Assembly: GCF_900117415.1 (NCBI RefSeq)
Contig: NZ_FPEI01000003.1
Location: 434,001 to 498,000 of the forward strand
Length of the DNA: 64,000 nucleotides
Source: Hyphomicrobium sp. CS1BSMeth3
GTDB taxonomy: Bacteria; Pseudomonadota; Alphaproteobacteria; Rhizobiales; Hyphomicrobiaceae
Reading direction: 5' to 3'
In this document: one piece after another, positions 1-8,660 of the stretch
How the letters are laid out: each line of letters begins with the position of its first letter
Numbering within the stretch: position 1 is the stretch's first letter
Made by a program: the position numbers and the translations under genes
The notes under the pieces: model-generated
The model's input: only the letters and a program-made list of their open reading frames with translations
What the model was told of the DNA's origin: nothing
Database searches by the model: none

Positions 1-1109
1 TGCGGCTCGACGACCGCGATGACACGGCCTTTGGCGCCGGCACGCGCGGCCCCGAGTACGGCCGCGATCTCAACGGGGTGATGACCATAGTCGTCGTAGA
101 AGTTGGCGCCATTCCAGGAGCCGGTCGGTTGGAAGCGACGCTTCACGCCCGAGAAGCTCGCCATCGCGCCGCGGATAACCTCGTCCTTGATGCCCGCCTC
201 GGCCGCGACGCCGATCGCAGCCAAAGCATTCAGCGCGTTGTGCGCGCCAGGCACCGGCACGACCCAGTCCTTGATCTCGCGCGCGCCGCCCGCAACACTC
301 TCGCCAAGCCTGGCATCGAAGATCGTCGCCGCGCCCTCGACGCGCACTTTCGTCAGCACCAGATCGGCCGTCGGATCGACGCCGTAGGTCAGCAGCCGGC
401 GGCCATCGTGGCGTAGCTGCAGCTCGTCGATCATGGCGCGCGCAACCGGATGGTCGATGCACGTCATGGCGAGGCCGTAGAAGGGGATGTTGCGGTAGAA
501 GGCCCGGTAGGCCTCGTGCATCTCCTCAACCGTGCCGAAGTAGTCGAGGTGCTCGGGGTCGATGTTCGTGACAACGCCGATCTGCGAGGGGATCTTGATG
601 AACGTGCCGTCGGACTCGTCCGCCTCGACAACCATCCACGGCCCCGCACCAAGCCGCGCATTCGAGCCCCAGCTATTGATGATGCCGCCGGTGATGACGG
701 TAGGTTCCAGGCCCGCCTCGACGAAAATGTGCGCGACGAGCGAGGTCGTCGTCGTCTTGCCGTGCGTGCCGGTGATCGAGACGGTCGAATAAAGTCGCAT
801 CAGCTCGGCCAGCATCTCGGCACGACGGATGATGGTGAGGCCCTTCTCGCGCGCCGCCTTCAACTCCGGGTTCGTGCTCTTTACGGCGGTCGAGATCACG
901 ACGTAGCGGGCGCCGACGAGATTGATCGGATCATGCCCGACGAACACACGGATGCCCTTGGCGCGTAGGCGCTTGACGTTGGCGCTGTCCTTCTGGTCGC
1001 TGCCCTGGACGGTATGGCCCTTCGCGCGGAGGATCTCCGCGATGGCGCTCATGCCGATGCCGCCGATGCCAATGATATGGAAGGTGCCCGGTTCGCTCGG
1101 TATCTGCAT
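1..1109 (-). CDS. murC: UDP-N-acetylmuramate-L-alanine ligase (partial, C-terminus off window)
   Basis: Cytoplasmic Mur ligase that adds L-alanine to UDP-MurNAc using ATP. About 369 residues are present; the C-terminal part lies beyond position 1. The translated N-terminus carries the Rossmann glycine motif GIGGIGM (residues 14-20) and the ATP-binding loop GTHGKTTTT (about 113-121); further on VEADESDGTF and FYDDYGHHP are conserved Mur ligase segments. The start chosen is the ATG at 1109, which opens MQIPSEPG directly before the nucleotide-binding fold. It lies 48 bp downstream of murG on the same strand, the usual dcw order, so co-transcription with murG is likely. Confidence 0.95.
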   Translation of the reverse strand, partial: MQIPSEPGTFHIIGIGGIGMSAIAEILRAKGHTVQGSDQKDSANVKRLRAKGIRVFVGHDPINLVGARYVVISTAVKSTNPELKAAREKGLTIIRRAEMLAELMRLYSTVSITGTHGKTTTTSLVAHIFVEAGLEPTVITGGIINSWGSNARLGAGPWMVVEADESDGTFIKIPSQIGVVTNIDPEHLDYFGTVEEMHEAYRAFYRNIPFYGLAMTCIDHPVARAMIDELQLRHDGRRLLTYGVDPTADLVLTKVRVEGAATIFDARLGESVAGGAREIKDWVVPVPGAHNALNALAAIGVAAEAGIKDEVIRGAMASFSGVKRRFQPTGSWNGANFYDDYGHHPVEIAAVLGAARAGAKGRVIAVVEP

Positions 1110-1157
1110 TCCCGTCCTGCCTCTTTCGGCCCCGTGTACGCACTGCCGACGAATCAC

Positions 1158-2273
1158 TCACGCGCGATTCGTCGTCCGCGCACCAATCAACTCTTCCGCG
1201 AGGTCGGCGAGCCGTACCACGGCATCGGGCCGGCCGAGCTGCTTCGCCGCATGGGCAGCCGCCGACAGTACCGCCGGCTTGTCCATCAGAGAAGCAATTG
1301 TTGCTGCTAACTTTTCCGGCGTCAGCGCCTTCTGTTCGAGACACCAGCCAGCGCCTGCATCCGCAAGGCGGGTGGCATTGCGCAGTTGATCGTTGTCCAC
1401 CGCGTGCGGCAGCGGCACGAGGATCGCAGGCCGCCCGAGCACGGTCAGCTCGGCAATGCTCGAGGCACCGGCGCGGCCGATGACGAGATGGGCGTTGGCC
1501 ATGCGCTCGGGAAGGTCCTTGAAGAAGGTCTGAAGCTCGGCAGTAACGCCGGCCGCAGCATAAGCGTTGCGCACGTCGGCGAGATCTTCCTCGCGGCACT
1601 GCTGGACAATGCGCAGGCGGGCGCGGGCGTCCAGCGAAAGCTGCGCAATCGCTGGCGGTACCGCCTCGGAGAAGTAACGCGCGCCCTGGCTGCCGCCGAA
1701 GACGAGCAGGTTGAAGGGCTCATCAGGCTCAGCCGCGCGATAAGGCCGCGCGCTCCAGTCGATCACCGCGTCGCGCACCGGGTTTCCCGTGAAACACACG
1801 CGCGCGGCGAGGTCCTCCGACAGCAGCGCCGTTTGCTCGAATGATGTCGCGATCCGCGAGACGCGCGGCGCCAGCATCCGGTTGGCGCGGCCGAGCACGG
1901 CGTTCGCCTCGTGGATGGCCGTCGGGATGCCCCGGAGCTTGGCCGCGACGAGCGGCGGAAAGGTCGGATAACCGCCGAAACCGATGACGGCGCCAGGGCG
2001 CACTCTGCCGATCAGGCTATAGGCGGCGCGCACGCCGCTCGCGAGCGCCATGATGGTCTTGGCAGCGGCAGCCGGCGAGCGTCCGGCAAGTGTTGCGGAG
2101 GGGACCGTGTGGATGGCACGCGCGGGAAATCCGGTGCCATAGCGATCGCCGCGCTCGTCCGTCACGAGGTCGACTGCGACCCCGCGCCGTCCAAGCTCCT
2201 GCGCCAAGGCAAAGGCTGGAAAAAGATGCCCACCCGTGCCCCCGGCGGCCAGCATGACCGACTTGTCCCCCAC
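1158..2273 (-). CDS. murG: UDP-GlcNAc:undecaprenyl-PP-MurNAc-pentapeptide GlcNAc transferase
   Basis: Peripheral membrane glycosyltransferase (GT28) converting lipid I to lipid II. The start is set at GTG 2273: an AAGGAG sequence lies about 5 nt upstream, and it places the family loop GGTGGHLFPA at residues 11-20. The frame is open further upstream, but that stretch is an inverted repeat without family similarity. Other family features are IGFGGYPTFP, VFGGSQGA and the UDP-GlcNAc-binding RAGASSIAELTVLGRP segment. The protein has 371 residues, normal for MurG. The 187-bp spacer to ftsW holds two palindromes, unusual within this normally compact operon. Confidence 0.95.
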   Translation of the reverse strand: MGDKSVMLAAGGTGGHLFPAFALAQELGRRGVAVDLVTDERGDRYGTGFPARAIHTVPSATLAGRSPAAAAKTIMALASGVRAAYSLIGRVRPGAVIGFGGYPTFPPLVAAKLRGIPTAIHEANAVLGRANRMLAPRVSRIATSFEQTALLSEDLAARVCFTGNPVRDAVIDWSARPYRAAEPDEPFNLLVFGGSQGARYFSEAVPPAIAQLSLDARARLRIVQQCREEDLADVRNAYAAAGVTAELQTFFKDLPERMANAHLVIGRAGASSIAELTVLGRPAILVPLPHAVDNDQLRNATRLADAGAGWCLEQKALTPEKLAATIASLMDKPAVLSAAAHAAKQLGRPDAVVRLADLAEELIGARTTNRA

Positions 2274-2286
2274 GTCCACTCCTTCC

Positions 2287-2363
2287 CTAAAGCGTCGGAC
2301 CTTGAATGCGACCCACGCTTGGGGCGGCCTCAAAGTCGCATTCAAGGTCCAAAGACGCTTTAG
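2287..2363. repeat. Large inverted repeat, copy 1 (ftsW-murG spacer)
   Basis: The left arm at 2287-2312 begins CTAAAGCGTC then GGACCTTGAATGCGAC; the right arm at 2335-2363 is its exact reverse complement except for three extra bases (TTT on the complementary reading) in the middle. The loop is about 22 nt. The same architecture and the CTAAAGC ends recur in copy 2 thirteen bases away. It resembles intergenic palindromic repeats of alphaproteobacteria (inference). Confidence 0.85.
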
Positions 2364-2375
2364 AGACATAGACTT

Positions 2376-2451
2376 CTAAAGCAACTTTGGACTTGAAATT
2401 CACTCCCCGCCTAGCCTCGAACTGAGGTGAATTTCAAGTCCGTTGCTTTAG
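2376..2451. repeat. Large inverted repeat, copy 2 (ftsW-murG spacer)
   Basis: The left arm at 2376-2403 reads CTAAAGCAAC, TTT, then GGACTTGAAATTCAC; the right arm at 2427-2451 is its reverse complement but lacks the TTT. It shares the CTAAAGC terminus, the GGAC(C/T)TTGAA core and the three-base arm asymmetry with copy 1, so the two are diverged members of one family. It ends ten bases before the ftsW stop codon. Confidence 0.85.
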
Positions 2452-2460
2452 GGCCTGAAC

Positions 2461-3633
2461 TTAGCGCGCATTGCGGCCAATCGGCGGCAGCGGGCTTCCC
2501 CCGACCCGGGGCCGGCCGATCGTCCGCGGGTCCGCCCGGCGGCGCACGAGCGCCAGCAGCATCCCGACCGTCAGCGAGGCCGCGATCATCGACGAGCCGC
2601 CGGCCGAGATGAACGGGAGCGTCATGCCTTTGGCGGGCACGAGGCCGACGTTGACCGCCATGTTGATCGACGCCTGGAGCGCGATCAGGAGGGCAAGGCC
2701 GTTCACCGCGAGATGCGTGAAGGGATCACGCCGATGGCGATAGCGCATGAGCGCGCGACCGACGACGAAAGCGAAGAGCGCAATCAGCAGCAGGCAGGCA
2801 AACGCCCCATACTCCTCCGCTACCACCGCGAAAATGAAGTCCGTGTGCGCGTCCGGCAAAACGGACTTGATCGTGCCCTCGCCGGGTCCGCGGCCGAAGA
2901 AGCCACCTTCGGCGAAGGATTGGATGGCGCGGTCCGTCTGGAAAGTGTCGCCGGAAGCCGGATCGAGAAAGCGCGCAACGCGGCCGCGCACGTGCGGAAA
3001 GGCGAAGTAGGCTGCAGTAACGCCGCCAACGCCGATCCCGCCAAATGCAAGCGCCCACGCGATCGGCTGTCCCGAGATGAAAAACAGCGCACCGAACACC
3101 AGCGTGAGCAGCATCCACTGGCCGACATCGGGCTGGCGCAGCAGCAGGCCCGCCGCGACGATGTAGAGCCCGACCGCGATCAGAACCATGCTGATGCCGG
3201 GGCGCGCGCGCTCCTCCGCGAAGAGCCACGCGACGACGACGGCGAATGCCGGCTTCAGCAGCTCCGAGGGCTGCAGCGAAAATCCGCCAAAGCGCACCCA
3301 GCGCCGCGCGCCATTGACCTCCGGCCCGTAGAGCACGGCCGCAACCATAAGCACGAGCCCCACGCCCAACAGCACCACGGCCAGCGTGAGCACGCCGCGC
3401 GGATCGAGCAGGGAGGCGAGCAGCATCAGCACGATGCCGGCCATGGCGAAAACGAGGTGCCGCTCGACGAAGTAGAAGGTCGGCAGGCCCTTGCGTGTCG
3501 CCACGGCAGGGCTCGCGGCGAGCGAAAGCACGATGCCGACACCGATCAGCGCCAGGACCGCAATGAGGAGCGCGCGGTCGACCGAGAACCACCACTCGCT
3601 GACGAGGCTGCGATCGTCGCGGGCAAGCCTCAT
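2461..3633 (-). CDS. ftsW: Peptidoglycan glycosyltransferase FtsW (SEDS family)
   Basis: Integral membrane SEDS protein that polymerises lipid II at the division septum together with a class B PBP. The 390 residues contain about ten hydrophobic segments beginning with LLIAVLALIGVGIVLSLAA near residue 22, and the C-terminal FISAGGSSMIAASLTVG signature of the FtsW/RodA family. Its ATG overlaps the murD stop codon by 4 bp (ATGA), indicating translational coupling. The C-terminal tail is short and basic. Confidence 0.95.
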   Translation of the reverse strand: MRLARDDRSLVSEWWFSVDRALLIAVLALIGVGIVLSLAASPAVATRKGLPTFYFVERHLVFAMAGIVLMLLASLLDPRGVLTLAVVLLGVGLVLMVAAVLYGPEVNGARRWVRFGGFSLQPSELLKPAFAVVVAWLFAEERARPGISMVLIAVGLYIVAAGLLLRQPDVGQWMLLTLVFGALFFISGQPIAWALAFGGIGVGGVTAAYFAFPHVRGRVARFLDPASGDTFQTDRAIQSFAEGGFFGRGPGEGTIKSVLPDAHTDFIFAVVAEEYGAFACLLLIALFAFVVGRALMRYRHRRDPFTHLAVNGLALLIALQASINMAVNVGLVPAKGMTLPFISAGGSSMIAASLTVGMLLALVRRRADPRTIGRPRVGGSPLPPIGRNAR

Positions 3634-5045
3634 CCGCCCTCCTTGATCAGCTCGGCGACGAGAGCGCGGAACACATCGCCCCGATGGCCATAGCTCTTGA
3701 ACTGATCATAGGACGCGCAGGCCGGCGAGAGCAGCACCACAGGTTCGGGCGCACCGCTCGCAGCCGCATCGCGTGCCGCAGCGGCTAGAGCTTTGTCGAT
3801 CGTACCCGTGTGCTCATAGGGCACATGGCCATCGAGCGTGCGCGCAAATTCGTCGACCGCCTTGCCGATCAGATAGGCTTTCGCGACACGCGGAAAGCAA
3901 TCGGCGAGCGGCGTGATGCCGCCCTCCTTGGGTAGACCGCCGAGGATCCAGTAGATGTCGCGTGGCCAGGAGGTCAGCGCCTTCTCCGTCGAGTCGGCAT
4001 TCGTCGCCTTGCTGTCGTTGATGAACAGCACTTTGCCCTTGCGGCCGACCTCCTCCATGCGATGTGGCAGACCGGGGAACGAGCGGAATGCCGCGACGTG
4101 GTCGGACAAGGGCGCGCCCGGAAGCGCGAGGCTGGCCGTCGCAAGCGCAGCAAGCGCGTTCTGCATGTTGTGGCGACCGCGCAGCGATCCGATGCCGTCG
4201 AGGCTGCCGACATCGGTGGTTGTACCGTCGCTTGCGAGGACGTTTAGCCTGTCGTTCTGATCGAAGAAGAGTGGCGCAACGCCAGGCTTCACACCGCGAC
4301 TGCTGATGGCCGAAACCCATACGCCACGCGCCGCCACGCGCCCTGCAATCGCCGCGCTCAGTGGATCATCGATGCTGATCACCGCCGCCTGCGAGCTGGC
4401 GACCAGGCGCTCCTTGATGGCCGCGTAGTTCTCCATGCTCCCATGCCGATCGAGATGATCGGGCGAGAGGTTGAGCAGCACGCCAATCGTCGGCGCGAGC
4501 GAGGGCGTCAAGTCGATCTGGAAGGTGCTCATCTCGAGCACATGGATGCGGGCCCCATCCGGCAGCGCGAGATCGAGCACGGGCACGCCGATGTTGCCGC
4601 CCATCTCGACGACGGCACCGCCCGCTTCAAGCGTGTGCGCGATCAGTGCCGTGGTCGTAGACTTGCCGTTCGTTCCGGTGATGCACACGACCTGCGAGTT
4701 CGGCGCGAGCCGGTTCCGCTCACGGAAGAACAGCTCGATATCGCCGATGATCTCGATCCCGACCTCTTGCGCACATTCCACCGTCCAGTGCGGCTCTGGA
4801 TGCGTGAGCGGCACGCCCGGCGCCAGAACCAGGACCGCGAAGCGGCTCCAGTCGGCACTCGCAAGGTCGACAACGTGGATGCCTTCCGCGGCGGCGGCCG
4901 TACGCGCGGCCTCGCCGTCATCCCAGGCCGCTACGCGCGCGCCGCCCGCAAGCAGCGCAAGGCACGTCGAGCGGCCGGAGGCCCCGAGCCCGAATACGGC
5001 CACCTCGTGGCCCGCGAATGAGGTGACGGGAATCATGGGTTGCAT
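3630..5045 (-). CDS. murD: UDP-N-acetylmuramoyl-L-alanine-D-glutamate ligase
   Basis: Cytoplasmic Mur ligase adding D-glutamate to UDP-MurNAc-L-Ala. The 471-residue protein has an N-terminal Rossmann-like segment AVFGLGASGRS (16-26), the ATP loop GTNGKST at 124-130 and the Mur ligase segments NLSPDHLDRHGS and FINDSKATN. Two ATG codons are possible (5045 and 5036); the longer form is reported. It is coupled to ftsW by a 4-bp overlap and preceded by a gene for a secreted propeller-like protein that is foreign to the standard cluster. Confidence 0.95.
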   Translation of the reverse strand: MQPMIPVTSFAGHEVAVFGLGASGRSTCLALLAGGARVAAWDDGEAARTAAAAEGIHVVDLASADWSRFAVLVLAPGVPLTHPEPHWTVECAQEVGIEIIGDIELFFRERNRLAPNSQVVCITGTNGKSTTTALIAHTLEAGGAVVEMGGNIGVPVLDLALPDGARIHVLEMSTFQIDLTPSLAPTIGVLLNLSPDHLDRHGSMENYAAIKERLVASSQAAVISIDDPLSAAIAGRVAARGVWVSAISSRGVKPGVAPLFFDQNDRLNVLASDGTTTDVGSLDGIGSLRGRHNMQNALAALATASLALPGAPLSDHVAAFRSFPGLPHRMEEVGRKGKVLFINDSKATNADSTEKALTSWPRDIYWILGGLPKEGGITPLADCFPRVAKAYLIGKAVDEFARTLDGHVPYEHTGTIDKALAAAARDAAASGAPEPVVLLSPACASYDQFKSYGHRGDVFRALVAELIKEGG

Positions 5046-5081
5046 AGTACCTGAATCGGAGCGCGGATGGCGCGGGCCATC

Positions 5082-5975
5082 TCAGCGCAGGCGGCTCATA
5101 TCCACCTGGAACACAACGGGAAAGAACGTCGCCCAGGAAAGCCAGCGCTGCGAGCCCGCCTCGCTTACGGCCCAAAGATGTCCTTTGGAATCAAAGCTGA
5201 TGTCCTCGGTGCCGGCCGGCATGGCAAAGCGAGCAAGGACCGCGCCGGACTTCGGATCGAGCTGGACGAGCTCGCCGAAGCTGCCGCCGCTGCGCGTCAC
5301 CCAGAGCTGTCCCTTGGCATCAAAGGCCGCCCCCTGCGCGCGCAGCGGCACAACGAGGGAAGCATCGGCATCGCTCTCGTTGATCTCGGATTTCAGCTTT
5401 GCGAGCGGGAAACGGTAGAGCCGCGGCTCACCAAAAGTCTCGTAGGTGCCGAGCCAAAGGGCATCGCCCGTGCCGGCGGCAAACGAGCCCTTGACCTGCC
5501 CCGTCAGCTTGATGTGCCGCACGACCTTGCCGATGGCGCTGCTCGCCAGCTTGTCGAGCTGAATCTCGAAGATGTCGCGCGTGTCCGCAACCCAAAGATG
5601 GCCGGGTGCACCCTTGGCGGCACCGCCTGCATGGCCGCACTGCGCCGGCAGATCGAGTACGCCCGCGGTGCGCCCACTCTCGGTGTCGAGCTTGTAGAGA
5701 CGGCAGGGCCCGCGGCCTGCCCCATCGACGCTCTTATAAGCGGCGACATAGACGGCATCGTCGACGACGGTCAGTCCCTGCGGCACGAAGCCTTCATCGA
5801 GCCCCGGCATCCAGATGCGGCGCAGGAAGGCCGCCTCGTTCGGGAGCGGGCCGGCAGGCGCCAAGCCGATCTTCTTGTCGGTGTAGGTCGGCGCCGTACC
5901 GAGCGGCCCTTCCGCGACGGACGGAGAGGTCATGAGCACGACCGTGAGCAATACCCAGATCGACTGGCGAAGCAT
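5082..5975 (-). CDS. Secreted beta-propeller-like protein of unknown function
   Basis: The 297-residue protein starts with a signal peptide (QSIWVLLTVVLMTSPSVA, cleavage expected near residue 21) and lacks a lipobox cysteine, so it is probably periplasmic. The mature part repeats short beta-rich units such as PQGLTVVDDAVYVAAY, GHLWVADTRDIF, GDALWLGTY, GQLWVTRSGG and GHLWAVSEAG, like SMP-30/NHL-type six-bladed propellers. No catalytic motif was recognised. It lies between mraY (24 bp upstream) and murD (36 bp downstream) on the same strand, so it should be transcribed with the peptidoglycan genes. A function in envelope assembly is only an inference from position. Confidence 0.75.
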   Translation of the reverse strand: MLRQSIWVLLTVVLMTSPSVAEGPLGTAPTYTDKKIGLAPAGPLPNEAAFLRRIWMPGLDEGFVPQGLTVVDDAVYVAAYKSVDGAGRGPCRLYKLDTESGRTAGVLDLPAQCGHAGGAAKGAPGHLWVADTRDIFEIQLDKLASSAIGKVVRHIKLTGQVKGSFAAGTGDALWLGTYETFGEPRLYRFPLAKLKSEINESDADASLVVPLRAQGAAFDAKGQLWVTRSGGSFGELVQLDPKSGAVLARFAMPAGTEDISFDSKGHLWAVSEAGSQRWLSWATFFPVVFQVDMSRLR

Positions 5976-5999
5976 GGTGCCTCTCCGCCTTCCCGCGCC

Positions 6000-7082
6000 T
6001 CAGCGTAGCTTCAGGGTCGCCAGGCCGATCAGCGCGAGCACGACCGCGATGATCCAGAAGCGTACGACGACCGTCGCCTCGTGCCAGCCCTTCTGCTCGA
6101 AATGATGGTGCAAGGGCGCCATTCGGAAGACGCGTCGCCCCGTCAGCTTGAACGATGCCACCTGAATGAGCACGGAGAGCGTCTCGAGCACGAAAAGGCC
6201 GCCAACGATCGCCAACACGATCTCGTGTTTGGTCGCGACCGCAATGGCGCCGAGCGCGCCGCCGAGCGCCAGGGAGCCCGTATCGCCCATGAAGATCATG
6301 GCGGGCGGCGCATTGAACCAGAGAAAGCCCAAGCCGGCACCGACCAGGGCGCCGCAGATCACAGCCAGCTCGCCGACACCGGCGACGTAGTGGATCTGCA
6401 GGTATTGCGAGAAGCGCACGTTGCCAACGAGGTAGGCGATGAGCCCGAATGTCGCCGCCGCGATCATCACCGGCACGATCGCAAGGCCGTCGAGGCCGTC
6501 CGTCAGATTGACCGCATTGCCGGCGCCGGCGATGACGAGCATTCCCAGAACCACGAACAGGAAGCCGAGCGGAATGATGACGTTCTTGAAGAACGGCACG
6601 GTCAGCGCATCGGCGAAGCCCGGCGCACCGAGCCGCATCACGGCATAAGTCGCGACCCCCGCAATCGCGAACTCGAGCCCGAGCCGGCCCTTGCCGCCGA
6701 AGCCGCTGGTCGTCTGCTTGGTGACCTTCAAATAGTCGTCATAAAAGCCGATCGCGCCGAACGTGAGCGTCACGCCGAGCACGATCCACACATAGGGGTT
6801 CGACCAGTTCGCCCAGAGCAGCGTCGAGACCATGACGCCCGCGAGGATCATGAGCCCGCCCATGGTCGGCGTGCCCTTCTTGGAGAAGTGCGTCTTGGGG
6901 CCATCCTCGCGGATAGGTTGCCCCTTGCCCTGCTTGATGCGCAGGAGATCGATGATCGCAGGCCCGAACAGGAAGACGAACAGCAGCGCTGTCATGATCG
7001 CGCCGCCCGTACGGAACGTAATGTAGCGAAACACGTTCAACGGACTGAACTGGTCGCTGAACGTGACAAGCTCGTAGAGCAT
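6000..7082 (-). CDS. mraY: Phospho-N-acetylmuramoyl-pentapeptide transferase
   Basis: Membrane enzyme transferring phospho-MurNAc-pentapeptide to undecaprenyl phosphate to give lipid I. The 360 residues include about ten membrane segments, the early [14 protein letters not shown] motif, the [10 protein letters not shown] active-site motif and the PLHHHFE motif near the C-terminus, all diagnostic of MraY. An AGGGGG sequence sits 5 nt before the ATG. No murF lies upstream; the next genes are divergent, so mraY is the first gene of this cluster here and needs its own promoter in 7083-7472. Confidence 0.96.
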   Translation of the reverse strand: MLYELVTFSDQFSPLNVFRYITFRTGGAIMTALLFVFLFGPAIIDLLRIKQGKGQPIREDGPKTHFSKKGTPTMGGLMILAGVMVSTLLWANWSNPYVWIVLGVTLTFGAIGFYDDYLKVTKQTTSGFGGKGRLGLEFAIAGVATYAVMRLGAPGFADALTVPFFKNVIIPLGFLFVVLGMLVIAGAGNAVNLTDGLDGLAIVPVMIAAATFGLIAYLVGNVRFSQYLQIHYVAGVGELAVICGALVGAGLGFLWFNAPPAMIFMGDTGSLALGGALGAIAVATKHEIVLAIVGGLFVLETLSVLIQVASFKLTGRRVFRMAPLHHHFEQKGWHEATVVVRFWIIAVVLALIGLATLKLR

Positions 7083-7472
7083 TCCGGCCCCCTGTTCCCT
7101 GCGGACACGACCACCTCAGCGATGCGCGCGGCGCGTCGCCTTGTCATGTCCGCGGTGTGCCCTTAGCACTTCCCAGGGCAAAAATTGAGATGCTTTCTGT
7201 GCATTCACTGTTACGTCACAGTTGATCGGCGCTTGCTACCTGCGCATCGCAATTTGTTATGACGGTCAAATACTTGACGGACTGAAAGGCGGCCATGGTC
7301 GCCGCCCCGCTCGGGGTTCCCCGCCACATGTCGGCCCCGCAATTGTCCACACCCGGGCCGCCCTTTCGCGGCTGCGGTCCCCGCGGTGGCGCGCTTGCAC
7401 CTGCAGCCTGAACGCGCGACGTTGCTGCGTCGCCCGGCGCTCGCCGGGGAGCGGAGCACGGGCCGGGGACAC
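7083..7472. other. Divergent intergenic region mraY / amidohydrolase
   Basis: This 390-bp stretch has no convincing gene. It must contain the promoters of the minus-strand mraY cluster and of the plus-strand amidohydrolase-ridA pair. A near-perfect 16-bp palindrome at 7207-7222 (ACTGTTACGTCACAGT) is a candidate operator. Open frames on both strands through 7222-7480 have no family similarity and no ribosome binding site. Confidence 0.5.
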
Positions 7473-8648
7473 ATGAGCACCTACGATCTCATTCTCAAAG
7501 GGGGCCGCGTCATCGACCCCTCGCAGAACCTCGATCGCATCACGGATGTCGCATTCGCGGGCGGTAAGGTCGCGGCAGTCGGCAAGGATCTGAAGGCCGG
7601 CGGCGGCACCGAGGTGCGGGACGTCAAAGGCCATATCGTCTCGCCGGGCCTCATCGACATGCACACGCACGTCTACTGGGGCGGCACCTCGCTCGGCATC
7701 GATGCCGAGGAATTCTGCCGCACCTCGGGCGTGACGACAGCCATCGACACGGGCAGCGCCGGGCCCGGCAACTTCGCGGGCTTTCGCAAGCACGTGATCG
7801 AACCGTCGGCCGTGCGTATCCTCGCCTACCTGCACATTTCCTTTGCCGGCATCTTCGGCTTTTCGAAGAACATCATGGTCGGCGAGAGCCAGGATCTGCG
7901 CCTCATGGCCCCGCGCGATGCGGCCGAGGTCGCCGATGCCAACCGCGACGTGATCATCGGCATCAAAGTCCGCGTCGGCGCCCACGCTTCGGGCGAGCAG
8001 GGCGCGGCCCCGCTCAACATCGCGCTGCAGGTGGCCGAGGAAGTGGGCTTACCGCTCATGTGCCACATCGACCACCCGCCGCCCTCCTATGAGGAAGTGC
8101 TCGACATGCTGCGGCCGGGCGATGTGCTCACCCACGCCTTCCGCCCATTCCCGAATTCCCCCTGCACCTCACAGGGCAAGGTCAAACCGGCGGTGCTGGC
8201 CGCCCGCGAGCGCGGCGTGAAGTTCGACATCGGTCATGGCAAGGGCTCGTTCGCCTTCAAGACGGCGCGCGCCATGCTCGCGAACGGCTTCCATCCCGAC
8301 ACGATCTCCTCGGACGTGCACGCGCTCTGCATCGACGGGCCGGCCTACGACCAGGTGACGACCATGTCGAAGTTCCTCTGCCTCGGCGTGCCGCTCAACG
8401 ACGTGATCGCGCAATCGACCATCAACGCCGCGCACGCGCTCAAGCGGCCGGAGCTCGGCAGCCTCAAGCCCGGCTCGGTGGGCGACGCCACGATCCTGAC
8501 CGTCAAGGAAGGCCGCTTCGAGTACGAGGACGTCATGGGCGAGAAGATGATCGGCGACCGCCGCATTCTCTCCGAGGGCGCGATCGTCGGCGGGCGTTGG
8601 TTTCATCCCAAGCGCACGCAGAAGTTCGCCAAGCTCAAGACCGCATAA
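7473..8648 (+). CDS. Amidohydrolase/deacetylase-family metallohydrolase
   Basis: Cytoplasmic TIM-barrel amidohydrolase, 391 residues from the ATG at 7473. The family metal site is visible: DMHTH near residues 63-66, a likely carboxylated lysine in GIKVRVGAH, MCHIDHP, and the late aspartate in SSDVHA. The N-terminal DLILKGGRVIDPSQN and the C-terminal GDATILTV segments form the beta-sandwich typical of the superfamily. It is closer in motif pattern to the Atu3266/EF0837 deacetylase group than to dihydroorotase, so pyrimidine synthesis is not implied. A RidA gene follows after 12 bp, suggesting joint catabolism of an N-acyl or cyclic amide. Confidence 0.85.
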   Translation: MSTYDLILKGGRVIDPSQNLDRITDVAFAGGKVAAVGKDLKAGGGTEVRDVKGHIVSPGLIDMHTHVYWGGTSLGIDAEEFCRTSGVTTAIDTGSAGPGNFAGFRKHVIEPSAVRILAYLHISFAGIFGFSKNIMVGESQDLRLMAPRDAAEVADANRDVIIGIKVRVGAHASGEQGAAPLNIALQVAEEVGLPLMCHIDHPPPSYEEVLDMLRPGDVLTHAFRPFPNSPCTSQGKVKPAVLAARERGVKFDIGHGKGSFAFKTARAMLANGFHPDTISSDVHALCIDGPAYDQVTTMSKFLCLGVPLNDVIAQSTINAAHALKRPELGSLKPGSVGDATILTVKEGRFEYEDVMGEKMIGDRRILSEGAIVGGRWFHPKRTQKFAKLKTA

Positions 8649-8660
8649 GGGAGGAACATC

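Noticed and set aside
7473-8648. Dihydroorotase (pyrC) annotation
   Set aside because: The sequence is of the deacetylase-type amidohydrolase group and lies beside ridA rather than pyrimidine genes.
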